Shown here one piece after another: positions 10,520-20,714 of a stretch of 64,000 nt of DNA. Position numbers and translations under genes: made by a program. The stretch is from Enterobacteriaceae endosymbiont of Plateumaris braccata (GTDB lineage: Bacteria; Pseudomonadota; Gammaproteobacteria; Enterobacterales; Enterobacteriaceae), in the NCBI RefSeq assembly GCF_012563325.1, contig NZ_CP046232.1, forward strand, positions 188,321-252,320, in the 5' to 3' direction. The stretch's first letter is position 1. Every line of letters starts with the position of its first letter. The notes under the pieces are model-generated. The model made no database searches. It worked only from the letters and a program-made list of their open reading frames with translations, and was not told the DNA's origin.

Positions 10520-12235
10520 TTATATATGATTAAAAGTTATTGGATAAAATAATTTTTTAATAATAATAGTATTATTATTTGAAATGAATAATTCAAACTC
10601 CATTAATAAATCAATTATTTTAAAATAATCCCATAATTTTGTTATATTAATAACATATAAAAAAATCCATTTTAATATTTTTGTAAAAGTAATATTACTT
10701 TTAATTAGACAATATTTAAACAAATTTATGAAAAATAATTGCAAATTAAAATTTAGTAATAAAGATGGTATCGATATTAATTTTAATTGATATTTATCAA
10801 ATTTATCTATAATAAAGTTAAATCCTAAAGTTTTTAAAATTTTTTTTAATTTTTTAAAAATATCTAATTCTTTTGGAATTAATTTTATTGGTAAATTTAA
10901 AAAAATGATTTCGATATTATTTTTATTCTCTAAATAAAATTTATATTTAATTTCTAATAAAAAAAATTCTATTTCTTTTACAGACAAATAAAATAAAATA
11001 TCATTTTTTTCGACTATAATCCAAGTATTTTTTATTATTGTTCTTAATATACCAAAATTTTTAAAATGAAAAAGAGGAATATTTTTTAATATAACTAATT
11101 TTTTTTTCTTAATTTGGTTAAAAAAATTATTATTATAATCATCACCTATATTTTTTAAATTTTTTGTTATAATCAATTTATTTTCTTTAATAAAATTATT
11201 ATTTTTTTTGTTTTTATTTAAACAGTGTTTTTCATAATAAAATGAAGAATTTAATATACTTTTATAAAAAAAATTATAAATTAATTCTAATTGAAAAAAA
11301 TTTACATCTTTTTTTTGTGGATGTATATTAATATCAATTTGATTTGGTTCTATTTCCAAATAAATTAAAAATGATTGATGATAATATAAACCAAATTTAA
11401 TTTTACATATTTCTTTAACGATATGATTAATAAATTTATTATGAATAATACGATTATTAATATAAAAATATTTTTTTATATTGTTCGAATAATATTTATT
11501 TTCAGGAATTGTGATCCAACCAAACAAACTCATTTTATCATAATTTGAATTTATTTTTAATGATTGATTAATAAAATCTTTACCACATATTTTATCAATT
11601 CTATTAATATAAGAAATATTATTTTTTACATTTGAAAAATTATAAATAATTTTATTATTATAAACAAATTTAATACCTATATTTAATTTCATTAAAATAA
11701 AAGATTTAATTATATTTTTAATATATATAAATTCTATCTTATTATTAGGTATAAATTTTCTCCGAACTGGAATATTATAAAAAAGATCTAATACTTCTAT
11801 TGTTGTGCCTACAGAATTTGGTGATGGTTTTACATAAATTATATTGCTATCCATACCTTCTGTATATATTTCCCAAGCTATTTTTTGATATACTGTTTTT
11901 GAAATAATTTTTATTCTAGATATATTTTTAATACTAGTTAATGCTTCACCTCTAAAACCAAAACTTTTAAAAGATTCTAGATCATTTAAATTTTTTATTT
12001 TACTTGTTGCATATTTTGTTAAACATAATAATAGATCATTTTTAGACATACCAATTCCATTGTCTTGAATTTTAATTAATTTAACTCCTCCTTTTTCAAT
12101 AAAGATATTTATTTGAGATGATAAAGCATCAATACTATTTTCAATAAGTTCTTTAACAACTGCTGATGGTCTATCAATAACTTCTCCAGCTGCTATTTGT
12201 TTTATAATTTCTTTAGGTAATATTTTTATAGACAT
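10520..12235 (-). CDS. mutL: DNA mismatch repair protein MutL
   Basis: ATP-dependent matchmaker between MutS and MutH/UvrD in mismatch repair. Length is 571 residues (E. coli 615). The N-terminal GHKL ATPase is well preserved, with ELIENSIDA, DNGIGM, FRGEAL and the segment GTTIEVLDLFYNIPVRRKF. The linker and C-terminal dimerisation domain are poorly conserved and lysine/asparagine-rich, with no DQHA-type endonuclease motif, as expected for an enterobacterial MutL. It lies between tRNA-Gly and miaA as in E. coli (tsaE and amiB are lost). UvrD is also kept in this window, so mismatch repair may still work if mutS exists elsewhere. Confidence 0.95.
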   Translation of the reverse strand: MSIKILPKEIIKQIAAGEVIDRPSAVVKELIENSIDALSSQINIFIEKGGVKLIKIQDNGIGMSKNDLLLCLTKYATSKIKNLNDLESFKSFGFRGEALTSIKNISRIKIISKTVYQKIAWEIYTEGMDSNIIYVKPSPNSVGTTIEVLDLFYNIPVRRKFIPNNKIEFIYIKNIIKSFILMKLNIGIKFVYNNKIIYNFSNVKNNISYINRIDKICGKDFINQSLKINSNYDKMSLFGWITIPENKYYSNNIKKYFYINNRIIHNKFINHIVKEICKIKFGLYYHQSFLIYLEIEPNQIDINIHPQKKDVNFFQLELIYNFFYKSILNSSFYYEKHCLNKNKKNNNFIKENKLIITKNLKNIGDDYNNNFFNQIKKKKLVILKNIPLFHFKNFGILRTIIKNTWIIVEKNDILFYLSVKEIEFFLLEIKYKFYLENKNNIEIIFLNLPIKLIPKELDIFKKLKKILKTLGFNFIIDKFDKYQLKLISIPSLLLNFNLQLFFINLFKYCLIKSNITFTKILKWIFLYVINITKLWDYFKIIDLLMEFELFISNNNTIIIKKLFYPITFNHI

Positions 12236-12260
12236 TTATTTTAATTAATCAATTATTTTA

Positions 12261-12334
12261 AGCGGGAAACGAGATTCGAACTCGCGACCCCAACCATGGC
12301 AAGGTTGTACTCTACCAATCTGAGCTATTCCCGC
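12261..12334 (-). tRNA. tRNA-Gly (GCC)
   Basis: A 74-base cloverleaf on the minus strand with anticodon GCC. The acceptor GCGGGAA pairs with TTCCCGC, the T arm carries GTTCGAATC, and the discriminator is U. The 3' CCA is not encoded. It lies downstream of orn, as glyVXY does in E. coli, and may be cotranscribed with it. Confidence 0.97.
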
Positions 12335-12415
12335 ATAATTGAACAAATTTCAAAAAATTATTTTTATAGTAATAAAAATACTATTTTATTGTCAATATTT
12401 TATATAAATATATAA

Positions 12416-12958
12416 TTAAATATTAAAAAAATTTTTTCTATAAAATTTTAATTCTTCTAATGACTGATATATATCTTGTATAGCACTATGTGTTTTATTT
12501 TTGTAAAATTTAATAAAAGTGTTTTTTTTCCATATTTTTATTAATTCTTTTATAGAACTTACATCAATATTACGATAATGAAAATATTTTTCTAAATTAG
12601 GCATATAATTATATATAAATCTTCTATCTTGACAAATACTATTTCCACACATAGGAGATTTTTGTGGATATACCCATAATTTTAAAAAGTTTAAAATATA
12701 TTTTTCAGTTTTTTTTTCATTAAATATACTTTGATTAACTCTATTAATTAATCCAGTTTTTTTATGTGTATTTATATTCCATAAATCCATCTTATCTAAT
12801 TCTTTTTTTGGTTGATGAATTGCTATAATAGGTCCTTCTATTAATATATTTAAATTATTATCTGTAATTAAGATAGCTATTTCAATAATACGATTTAAAT
12901 TAGGATTTAATCCTGTCATTTCTAGATCTATCCATATTAAATTATTATTTTTAATCAT
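12416..12958 (-). CDS. orn: Oligoribonuclease
   Basis: DEDDh 3'-5' exonuclease that finishes RNA decay by degrading two- to five-base fragments; essential in E. coli. Length is 180 residues (E. coli 181). The first motif WIDLEMTGL places the catalytic acids at D11 and E13, a second motif is near SICQDRRF, and the last includes HSAIQDI. The start is clear from alignment at LIWIDLEMTGL. It precedes tRNA-Gly on the same strand, which is the E. coli arrangement. Confidence 0.96.
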   Translation of the reverse strand: MIKNNNLIWIDLEMTGLNPNLNRIIEIAILITDNNLNILIEGPIIAIHQPKKELDKMDLWNINTHKKTGLINRVNQSIFNEKKTEKYILNFLKLWVYPQKSPMCGNSICQDRRFIYNYMPNLEKYFHYRNIDVSSIKELIKIWKKNTFIKFYKNKTHSAIQDIYQSLEELKFYRKNFFNI

Positions 12959-13221
12959 ACTTAAAATATATTAAATTTGATTTCAATATTACATTTATAA
13001 AAGTTTATTTAAATACTAAAAAATTTAAAATTTTAATATAAATAAAAATTTATCAACAAATATCTTATTATATCATTAATTAAATTTCAGTTCTATATAA
13101 TAATAATTATTTTATTTTATAATTTTTGAATTTAAAAGATAATTACTTATTTTTTATAAAAAAATTTTTTATTAAATATTTGTATAAAATATATATTTTA
13201 AAATTATTATTTTATAATAGA

Positions 13222-13797
13222 TTATTTTTTTTTAATACGAGAAATATAAGATTTATATCTAATATCTATTTTAACTTTATCACCTATTTTAATAAATGAT
13301 GGAACTTTAATTATTTCTCCATTACTAAGTATTGCTTGTTTGTTAACGTTATTTATTGTTTCATTTTTTATATTCATATTTGTGTTAATAATTGTTAAAT
13401 TAATAAAATTTGGTAAATTTATAAATATAGGAACTTTATTCCAAAATACTATATTATAAGTTTGATTAGAAACTAACCATTTATATTTATCTTTTATAAT
13501 TAATTTATTAATTATTATTTGTTCAAAATTTTTTTTATACATAAAATAATAAAAATTATTTTTTTCAGTATATAAATATATCAAATTATTTTCTATAATA
13601 TCTGCAGTATTTAAAGAATCAGTAGATTTAAAAGTTTTATCAATTAATTTTTCATTGATTATATTACGCATTTTAACTCTAACAAATGCTTGACCTTTCC
13701 CTGGTTTAATAAAATCACTAGATTCTATGAAATATGGTTCATTTAAAAATATAAATTTCATACCAATTTTAAAATTATTACTAGAATAATTAATCAT
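13222..13797 (-). CDS. efp: Elongation factor P
   Basis: Relieves ribosome stalling at polyproline. I place the start at the ATG at 13797, giving 191 residues (E. coli 188) that align from residue 3 onward. An open frame extends upstream to 13902, but that extension runs through the groEL terminator hairpin and has no match in the family. The modification loop reads KPGKGQAF with lysine 34 in the position that EpmA beta-lysylates in E. coli. All three beta-barrel domains are present, ending KIDIRYKSYISRIK. In E. coli efp is also close to groEL. Confidence 0.94.
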   Translation of the reverse strand: MINYSSNNFKIGMKFIFLNEPYFIESSDFIKPGKGQAFVRVKMRNIINEKLIDKTFKSTDSLNTADIIENNLIYLYTEKNNFYYFMYKKNFEQIIINKLIIKDKYKWLVSNQTYNIVFWNKVPIFINLPNFINLTIINTNMNIKNETINNVNKQAILSNGEIIKVPSFIKIGDKVKIDIRYKSYISRIKKK

Positions 13798-13861
13798 TAT
13801 TATATAACCTATAAAAATAAACATTTTATAAATATTGGTATGTTTTAAAACAATAAATAAA

Positions 13862-13888
13862 TGCTGTGCTTTATAATAAAGCACAGCA
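13862..13888 (-). terminator. Rho-independent terminator of groES-groEL
   Basis: A perfect 12-base-pair stem (TGCTGTGCTTTA with its complement) around a 3-base loop, 63 bases beyond the groEL stop. On the minus strand it is followed by a T-rich tail (TTTATTTATT). The stem is unusually G+C-rich for this genome. Confidence 0.85.
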
Positions 13889-13950
13889 AAAAAACTAAAC
13901 AATTTATACTATTAATTTTAAAATGTAATATAAAAATATATTTTATATTA

Positions 13951-15624
<1,674 letters not shown>

Positions 15625-15678
15625 TTAATTCATTTAAATTAAACTAATTATTAGAAATAAACATTTTTTGTAAAAAAA

Positions 15679-15972
15679 TTATTCTTTTACAATAGCTAAA
15701 ATATCACTTTCTGACATTATTAGTACTTCTTTATCATCAATTTTTTCTATTTTAACATTATAACCATCATTAAATATTATTATATCTCCTTTTTTTACAT
15801 CTAATGGTTTTACTTGACCATTATCTAAAATACGGCCTTTACCTACAGCTAAAACTTCTCCACGTGTAGATTTACCAATAGCAGAACCTGTTAATACAAT
15901 ACCACCTGAAGATTTAGTTTCAATTTTTTTTCTTTTAACAATAACACGATCATGCAATGGACGAATATTCAT
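15679..15972 (-). CDS. groS: Co-chaperonin GroES
   Basis: Heptameric lid of the GroEL chamber. Length is 97 residues, as in E. coli. The N-terminus [14 protein letters not shown] and the mobile loop (about residues 17-34, with [11 protein letters not shown]) are conserved. The Shine-Dalgarno AAAGGAG lies 7 bases before the ATG. It is first in the groES-groEL operon and is preceded at 16050-16080 by a sigma-32-like promoter. It is divergent from dcuA. Confidence 0.98.
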   Translation of the reverse strand: MNIRPLHDRVIVKRKKIETKSSGGIVLTGSAIGKSTRGEVLAVGKGRILDNGQVKPLDVKKGDIIIFNDGYNVKIEKIDDKEVLIMSESDILAIVKE

Positions 15973-16049
15973 TAAATTCTCCTTTTAATTAGATATATCA
16001 ATAAAACTATCAATCAATATTCATTTATTTTATTAAGTAAGGTGACCTG

Positions 16050-16080
16050 AAAGATAAGGACATATTTTATCGGTTTCAAG
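16050..16080 (-). promoter_or_regulatory. Sigma-32-like heat-shock promoter for groES-groEL
   Basis: On the minus strand CTTGAAA (16080-16074) is followed after 14 bases by CCTTATCTTT (16059-16050), close to the E. coli groE promoter (CTTGAA, then CCCCATTTCT). It would give a leader of about 70 bases, similar to E. coli. Found by eye. Confidence 0.7.
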
Positions 16081-16233
16081 GTCTATATTTTAAAAAATTT
16101 TAAATATAATTTATTATGTAATAATTGTATCAAAAAATAATGAGAAATAGAATTTTTTTTATAAAAAGTGTAGTTTATAACTATATTGTTTATTTTTAAA
16201 TAATATAAATAAAACTAAAATAAAAGGAATATT

Positions 16234-17508
16234 ATGATTTTTATTGAATTAATTATTATTTTACTACTCATATATTTAGGTTGTAAATTCGGTGGTATGG
16301 CATTAGGTTTATTTGGCACTTTTGGTGTATTAATATTAACAATATTTTTTCATAACAAAATTGGTAACATTCCATTTGATGTAATAGAAATAATTTTATC
16401 TGTGATAATTGCAATTTCTACTGTAAAATTATCTGGAGGTATAGAATATTTGGTATTTTATATAAATAAAATTCTATCTAAAAGAAAAAAATATATTATT
16501 ATTCTTTCGCCTATAGTAACTTATTTTATTACCTTGTTTTCAGGAACTGGATATACTGCACTTTCAATATTTCCTGTTATTATTAATATATCTAAAAAAA
16601 ATGGTATAAAACCAGTATATCCATTATCATTATCTGTAGTGTCATCTCAAATAGCAGTTACAGCATCACCAATATCTGCATCATTAATATATTTATCAAA
16701 AATACTAGATCCATTAGGGATTAGTTATAATCAATTATTAATAATTTTAATTCCATCAACATTTATATCAATTTTAATTACTTCAATAATAATTAATTTA
16801 TTTAATAAACAAAATAAAAATTTACTAAATGAACAGAATTTTTCTTTTAATAAAAAATTAAAAAATAAAAAAAATGGTAAATATTCAATTTTATTATTTT
16901 TAATAGGAATTATAACAATACTTATATATAATGTTTTATGTGATTATGTATTTTTTAACCAAACAAAAATTTTATCAAGAACAGAATCAACAGTAATATT
17001 TATGTTAACAACTGCATTAATAATATCAATTATATGTAAAATTAAAATAAAAAAAATTACTGATACAAAAATTTTTAAATCAGGTATTAATGCTTGTATT
17101 TGTGTAATGGGAGTATCTTGGTTAGGAGATACCTTTATTAAATCTCATATTCATGAAATGAAATTTATTATTTTAAATATAGTACAACAATATCCTTGGG
17201 TATTATCTATTATTTTATTTTTTATAACATCTCTATTTTATTCTCAAGCAGCAACAACCAAAGCTATTATTCCAAATTTAATTACTTTAGGCATTTCTCC
17301 TAAAATTATAATAGGATCATTTACTGCTGTTTCAGCTCTTTTTTTATTTCCAATATATCCAACTTTATTATCTGCGGTAGAAATGGATGATACTGGTTCA
17401 ACTAAGATAGGAAATTATATTTTTAATCATTCTTTTTTAATTCCAGGTATTGTAATTACTAGTTTATCAATTATGTTAAGTTTTTTTATAGAAATATTTA
17501 TTTTATAA
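16234..17508 (+). CDS. dcuA: Anaerobic C4-dicarboxylate/aspartate transporter, DcuA-type
   Basis: Inner-membrane carrier of the Dcu family that exchanges fumarate, succinate, malate or aspartate. Length is 424 residues (E. coli DcuA 433). It is hydrophobic throughout with about ten membrane segments. Diagnostic segments include GNIPFDVIEIILSVI, TVSSQIAVTASPISA-like SSQIAVTASPISAS, GVSWLGDTF, YSQAATTKAIIP and MDDTGSTKIGNYIFNHSF. DcuB is similar, but dcuA lies beside groES in E. coli, which favours DcuA. A good Shine-Dalgarno AAAAGGAA precedes the start. In an aerobic symbiont the useful activity is more likely aspartate/dicarboxylate exchange with the host than fumarate respiration; that is inference. 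Confidence 0.9.
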   Translation: MIFIELIIILLLIYLGCKFGGMALGLFGTFGVLILTIFFHNKIGNIPFDVIEIILSVIIAISTVKLSGGIEYLVFYINKILSKRKKYIIILSPIVTYFITLFSGTGYTALSIFPVIINISKKNGIKPVYPLSLSVVSSQIAVTASPISASLIYLSKILDPLGISYNQLLIILIPSTFISILITSIIINLFNKQNKNLLNEQNFSFNKKLKNKKNGKYSILLFLIGIITILIYNVLCDYVFFNQTKILSRTESTVIFMLTTALIISIICKIKIKKITDTKIFKSGINACICVMGVSWLGDTFIKSHIHEMKFIILNIVQQYPWVLSIILFFITSLFYSQAATTKAIIPNLITLGISPKIIIGSFTAVSALFLFPIYPTLLSAVEMDDTGSTKIGNYIFNHSFLIPGIVITSLSIMLSFFIEIFIL

Positions 17509-17553
17509 AAATAATTTATTAAGAAATAATAGTATATTATTAATAATAAACTA

Positions 17554-17583
17554 TTGACGTTAGATGGTAATTATTGTCATAAT
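17554..17583 (+). promoter_or_regulatory. Sigma-70 promoter for tRNA-Phe
   Basis: TTGACG (17554-17559) and CATAAT (17578-17583) are separated by 18 bases. Transcription would start about 8-9 bases before the mature tRNA. The -35 box stands out because G and C are rare here. Confidence 0.6.
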
Positions 17584-17598
17584 AAACATTGTTAATAT

Positions 17599-17671
17599 GC
17601 CCGGATAGCTCAGTTGGTAGAGCAGTGGACTGAAAATCCCCGTGTCGGTGGTTCAATTCCACCTTCGGGCA
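17599..17671 (+). tRNA. tRNA-Phe (GAA)
   Basis: A 73-base cloverleaf with anticodon GAA in the loop CTGAAAA. The acceptor and T stems pair fully except for one G-U. The second pair of the anticodon stem is U opposite C, a mismatch where E. coli has a G-C pair. The discriminator is A and CCA is not encoded. Confidence 0.97.
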
Positions 17672-17689
17672 TTTGTTTTAATTAGATAT

Positions 17690-18187
17690 TTATAATAAAC
17701 CTACTTTTAAATTATTAGCTTGATATACTAATTTATTATCAACTAATGCTATTCCATTTGCTATACCAATTATATAATTTATATTAATTATACGTTTTAA
17801 ATGAATACAATAAGTAATTTTTTTAGATGTTGGTAAAACTTCTCTAATAAATTTCACATTTTTTACTCCTAAAGCTCTACCTTTACCTTTACTACCTAAC
17901 CATCCTAAATAAAATCCAATTAACTGAAACATGGAATCTAATCCTAAACATCCTGGCATGATAGGATCATCAATAAAATGATAAGAAAAAAACCATATTT
18001 TAGGATTAATATATAGATTTGCTTCTATATATCCTCTATTATATTTTCCTCCATATTTTGTAATTTTAACAATTTTATCTATTAATAACATTTTATTTGA
18101 TGATAATTTAGGATTTGTATTTTTAAATAATTTTCCATGACTAGCAATAATTAATTCTTTTTTGGAAAAAAAATTTTTTTTACACAT
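17690..18187 (-). CDS. fabA: 3-hydroxydecanoyl-ACP dehydratase/isomerase
   Basis: Introduces the double bond for unsaturated fatty acids by dehydrating and isomerising the C10 intermediate. Length is 165 residues (E. coli 172). The active-site histidine is H70 in WFFSYHF and the aspartate is D84 in MPGCLGLDSM, both at the E. coli positions. The C-terminus is shortened by a few residues after LKVGLL. fabA and ompA are near neighbours in E. coli too, with lonH and matP between them there. Membrane fluidity is therefore still controlled by the symbiont if fabB is present. Confidence 0.96.
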   Translation of the reverse strand: MCKKNFFSKKELIIASHGKLFKNTNPKLSSNKMLLIDKIVKITKYGGKYNRGYIEANLYINPKIWFFSYHFIDDPIMPGCLGLDSMFQLIGFYLGWLGSKGKGRALGVKNVKFIREVLPTSKKITYCIHLKRIININYIIGIANGIALVDNKLVYQANNLKVGLL

Positions 18188-18310
18188 GATTAAATAATCT
18201 TAATAAGAATATTATTTATAAAATTTAATATTAATTAATTTTAAATAATTAATTATTATTATTTAATATATTAAATAATAAATAATTAATTATTTACGTT
18301 ATTATACTTA

Positions 18311-18350
18311 AATAAGTAATACAGAAATATATATTTCTGTATTACTTATT
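18311..18350 (-). terminator. Palindromic terminator after ompA
   Basis: A perfect 40-base palindrome (20-base arms, left arm AATAAGTAATACAGAAATAT) begins 18 bases beyond the ompA stop. It can fold into a long hairpin on either strand. The T tail on the ompA side is only moderate (ATTTAAG). Confidence 0.65.
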
Positions 18351-18367
18351 TATTTTGGGTTAAAAAA

Positions 18368-19423
18368 TTATTTTTTTGTGAATAAAGGTTTTAGTAAATT
18401 AGCATAAGAACCTGTAATATCTATTTCTACAACACGATCTGATGCTAAACATTGTTTTAATAATTTATAATTTTTTAATTTTTTACAATCTGTATTATTT
18501 TCTGATTTAATACTTCCTACTCCTTGGACATACAAATAATTTCCTGATACACCTTGTAAAATTAAATATTTAGATACTATATCAGATCTTTTTTTAGAAA
18601 GAGATAAATTATATTTTTTTTTACCAATAAAATCAGCATATCCTATAATATGTGCAAAATGATTTTTATATTCAATAAATTTTAATTTATGAGCAACTTG
18701 ATTTAACATCATTTTAGATTTATTTTGTAAATTAAAATCATCATATTTAAAAAATATTTTAGATTTTAAGTGAAAACGTCGATTACTTAATCTTCTAACA
18801 AAAATTTTATCAATTAATTCAGTAGGTTTATGTTTATCAAAAGAATATGATAAACCAAATACTAACATCGCATTATTAGTTTCTTTTCCAAGAAAATAAC
18901 TATCACCAATTTTTCTTGCAATTTGATATTCTAATCTAGAAGACCAATTATTATTTAATTTATATTCACTACCAAAAGAAAATAATGGTGTAGCATTATA
19001 ATAATACCTAATATTATTAGTATCTTGAACATCTATACGTGTAACAATAGCACCTAAACGACCATAAAGATCTAAACCTCCATAAATTGGACAAATCATT
19101 TTAGCAGATAATTGTACACCTTGTGCTTTAAATAAATTAGTTAAATTTTTTTCAGTATAAGAAACTAATCCTAACCAATCATAACCTAATTCAAAATTTA
19201 AAATTTCGTTTTCTTTATATCCTATAAATAATCCACTACCTAATTTATTAACTTTTTCATCATCTTGTTCTTTAGTAGAATAACCTAAAAGATTATCATA
19301 TTGAGACCATCCGATTTTTGATCCTAAATACCAGTCATTCTTAATAGTATCAGCTATAACATTATTTATATTATAACAAAAACCAATAAATACTGTAAAA
19401 ATTATAGTAACTATTTTTTTCAT
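18368..19423 (-). CDS. ompA: Outer membrane protein OmpA
   Basis: Eight-stranded outer-membrane beta-barrel with a periplasmic peptidoglycan-binding domain. Length is 351 residues (E. coli 346). A signal peptide of about 24 residues ends in NNVIA before DTIKNDWYLG. The barrel spans about residues 25-195. The OmpA-like domain starts near IFFKYDDFNL and keeps the aspartate in GYADFIG and the arginine in LSKKRSD that hold diaminopimelate in E. coli OmpA. Both cysteines of the C-terminal domain are also present (DCKKLKN, QCLASDR). It is usually among the most abundant envelope proteins of insect symbionts. Confidence 0.96.
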   Translation of the reverse strand: MKKIVTIIFTVFIGFCYNINNVIADTIKNDWYLGSKIGWSQYDNLLGYSTKEQDDEKVNKLGSGLFIGYKENEILNFELGYDWLGLVSYTEKNLTNLFKAQGVQLSAKMICPIYGGLDLYGRLGAIVTRIDVQDTNNIRYYYNATPLFSFGSEYKLNNNWSSRLEYQIARKIGDSYFLGKETNNAMLVFGLSYSFDKHKPTELIDKIFVRRLSNRRFHLKSKIFFKYDDFNLQNKSKMMLNQVAHKLKFIEYKNHFAHIIGYADFIGKKKYNLSLSKKRSDIVSKYLILQGVSGNYLYVQGVGSIKSENNTDCKKLKNYKLLKQCLASDRVVEIDITGSYANLLKPLFTKK

Positions 19424-19588
19424 TTTTTTCAGTTCCTATTATTATACTAAATAACTATATAATAAAAATTAATAATACATAAATATTTAATTTTTTTAAA
19501 ATATTTAATTACTTACAAAATGATTAATTTAATTATAATATATAATATTAATTTAATAATTTATTATTAGAAAATAAAATTTATTTAA

Positions 19589-20593
19589 TTAATTAAATTT
19601 TTTAATAAAAAAATTACTATTTTTATCTTTTATTAATTTTATTGAAGAAAAGAATTGACATTCTTTCTTTAATATTGCTTGTATCCAAATAATATTATTA
19701 TTAAATTTTATTGCAGATAATATACCTCCTCTTGAATATATTTTATGGATATCTGTCTTTGGATTATTACAAAATTCTAATCCATCACAAAATGATGGTT
19801 TAAAATTAGCAGTACCTTCTAATAAAAATAATGATTTATTTTTCTTTTTTTTAACTTTAGAAATACTAATTATCTCTTGTCCTAAGTAACATCCTTTATT
19901 AAAATTAATAGCATTAAAAACTTCCATATTAGAATCTTGAGCAAAAAATTTAATACTATTATCTTTATTAAAAATAGGATAACCTATTTCCATATAAAAT
20001 TTAGTCCATTGATCACTATCATATATTAATATTTTGCTATTAATTATATATTTTATTAAAAATTTTGCATGTTTTTCATCTAAAATCATAAAATATCTTT
20101 TTATAGGACTTATAAACTTTAAAAAAATATTATTATTATAAATAAATAAATTTTGTTCATTAGAACAAAATTTATATTTACTAAATATTTGAGATAAAAT
20201 TTTATTCGAATTTACTCCTGATAATCCTAAAAGAATTTGTGATTTCTGTAAAAAAAAATTTATCTTATAAAAATAAATATATTTTTTTATTTGTTTTAAA
20301 TAATGTTTAACAATATTTTTTTTAATAATATAACAATATCCATATTTATATTTAAATATATGCATATTTGTGAATATTTTTCCTTTAACATTGCAATGTA
20401 ATGCATTAAAAAAACGCAATGGATGATTATCTAATTCATTAATATCTATTGTAAGTTGATTTTGTAAAAAAATTTTACTATCTTGTCCTTGTATAATTAT
20501 AAAACTCCATGTATCTAATAAAATTAATTTTAATAGATCATTTGAAAAATCAACATAATTTTTATTAAGAAAATATCTTTCTATATTAATCAT
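19589..20593 (-). CDS. ygfZ: Folate-binding Fe-S cluster assembly/repair protein YgfZ
   Basis: Tetrahydrofolate-dependent protein related to the GcvT fold; it helps make or repair certain iron-sulfur enzymes such as MiaB. Length is 334 residues (E. coli 326). The family motif KGCYLGQEI near residue 225 carries the conserved cysteine. The rest is poorly conserved but collinear. Its immediate neighbours do not explain it, though Fe-S enzymes such as IlvD are encoded nearby. Bounded by ompA and carB on the same strand. Confidence 0.9.
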   Translation of the reverse strand: MINIERYFLNKNYVDFSNDLLKLILLDTWSFIIIQGQDSKIFLQNQLTIDINELDNHPLRFFNALHCNVKGKIFTNMHIFKYKYGYCYIIKKNIVKHYLKQIKKYIYFYKINFFLQKSQILLGLSGVNSNKILSQIFSKYKFCSNEQNLFIYNNNIFLKFISPIKRYFMILDEKHAKFLIKYIINSKILIYDSDQWTKFYMEIGYPIFNKDNSIKFFAQDSNMEVFNAINFNKGCYLGQEIISISKVKKKKNKSLFLLEGTANFKPSFCDGLEFCNNPKTDIHKIYSRGGILSAIKFNNNIIWIQAILKKECQFFSSIKLIKDKNSNFFIKKFN

Positions 20594-20714
20594 ATCTTAC
20601 TGAAATTATTTCTTTGTTAATTATAGTATATTATTTAAAATAATAAAATATATTTATCACTAAATAATAACATTTCAAATATCATATAATAAATATATTT
20701 TTTACTTATAAAAT

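Noticed and set aside
12959..13221. 263-base gap between orn and efp as a possible gene remnant
   Set aside because: E. coli has psd, rsgA and others between these genes, but no protein-like piece could be read in any frame.
13798..13902. N-terminal extension of efp by 35 codons
   Set aside because: It overlaps the groEL terminator, has no match in the EF-P family, and the ATG at 13797 aligns with the known start.
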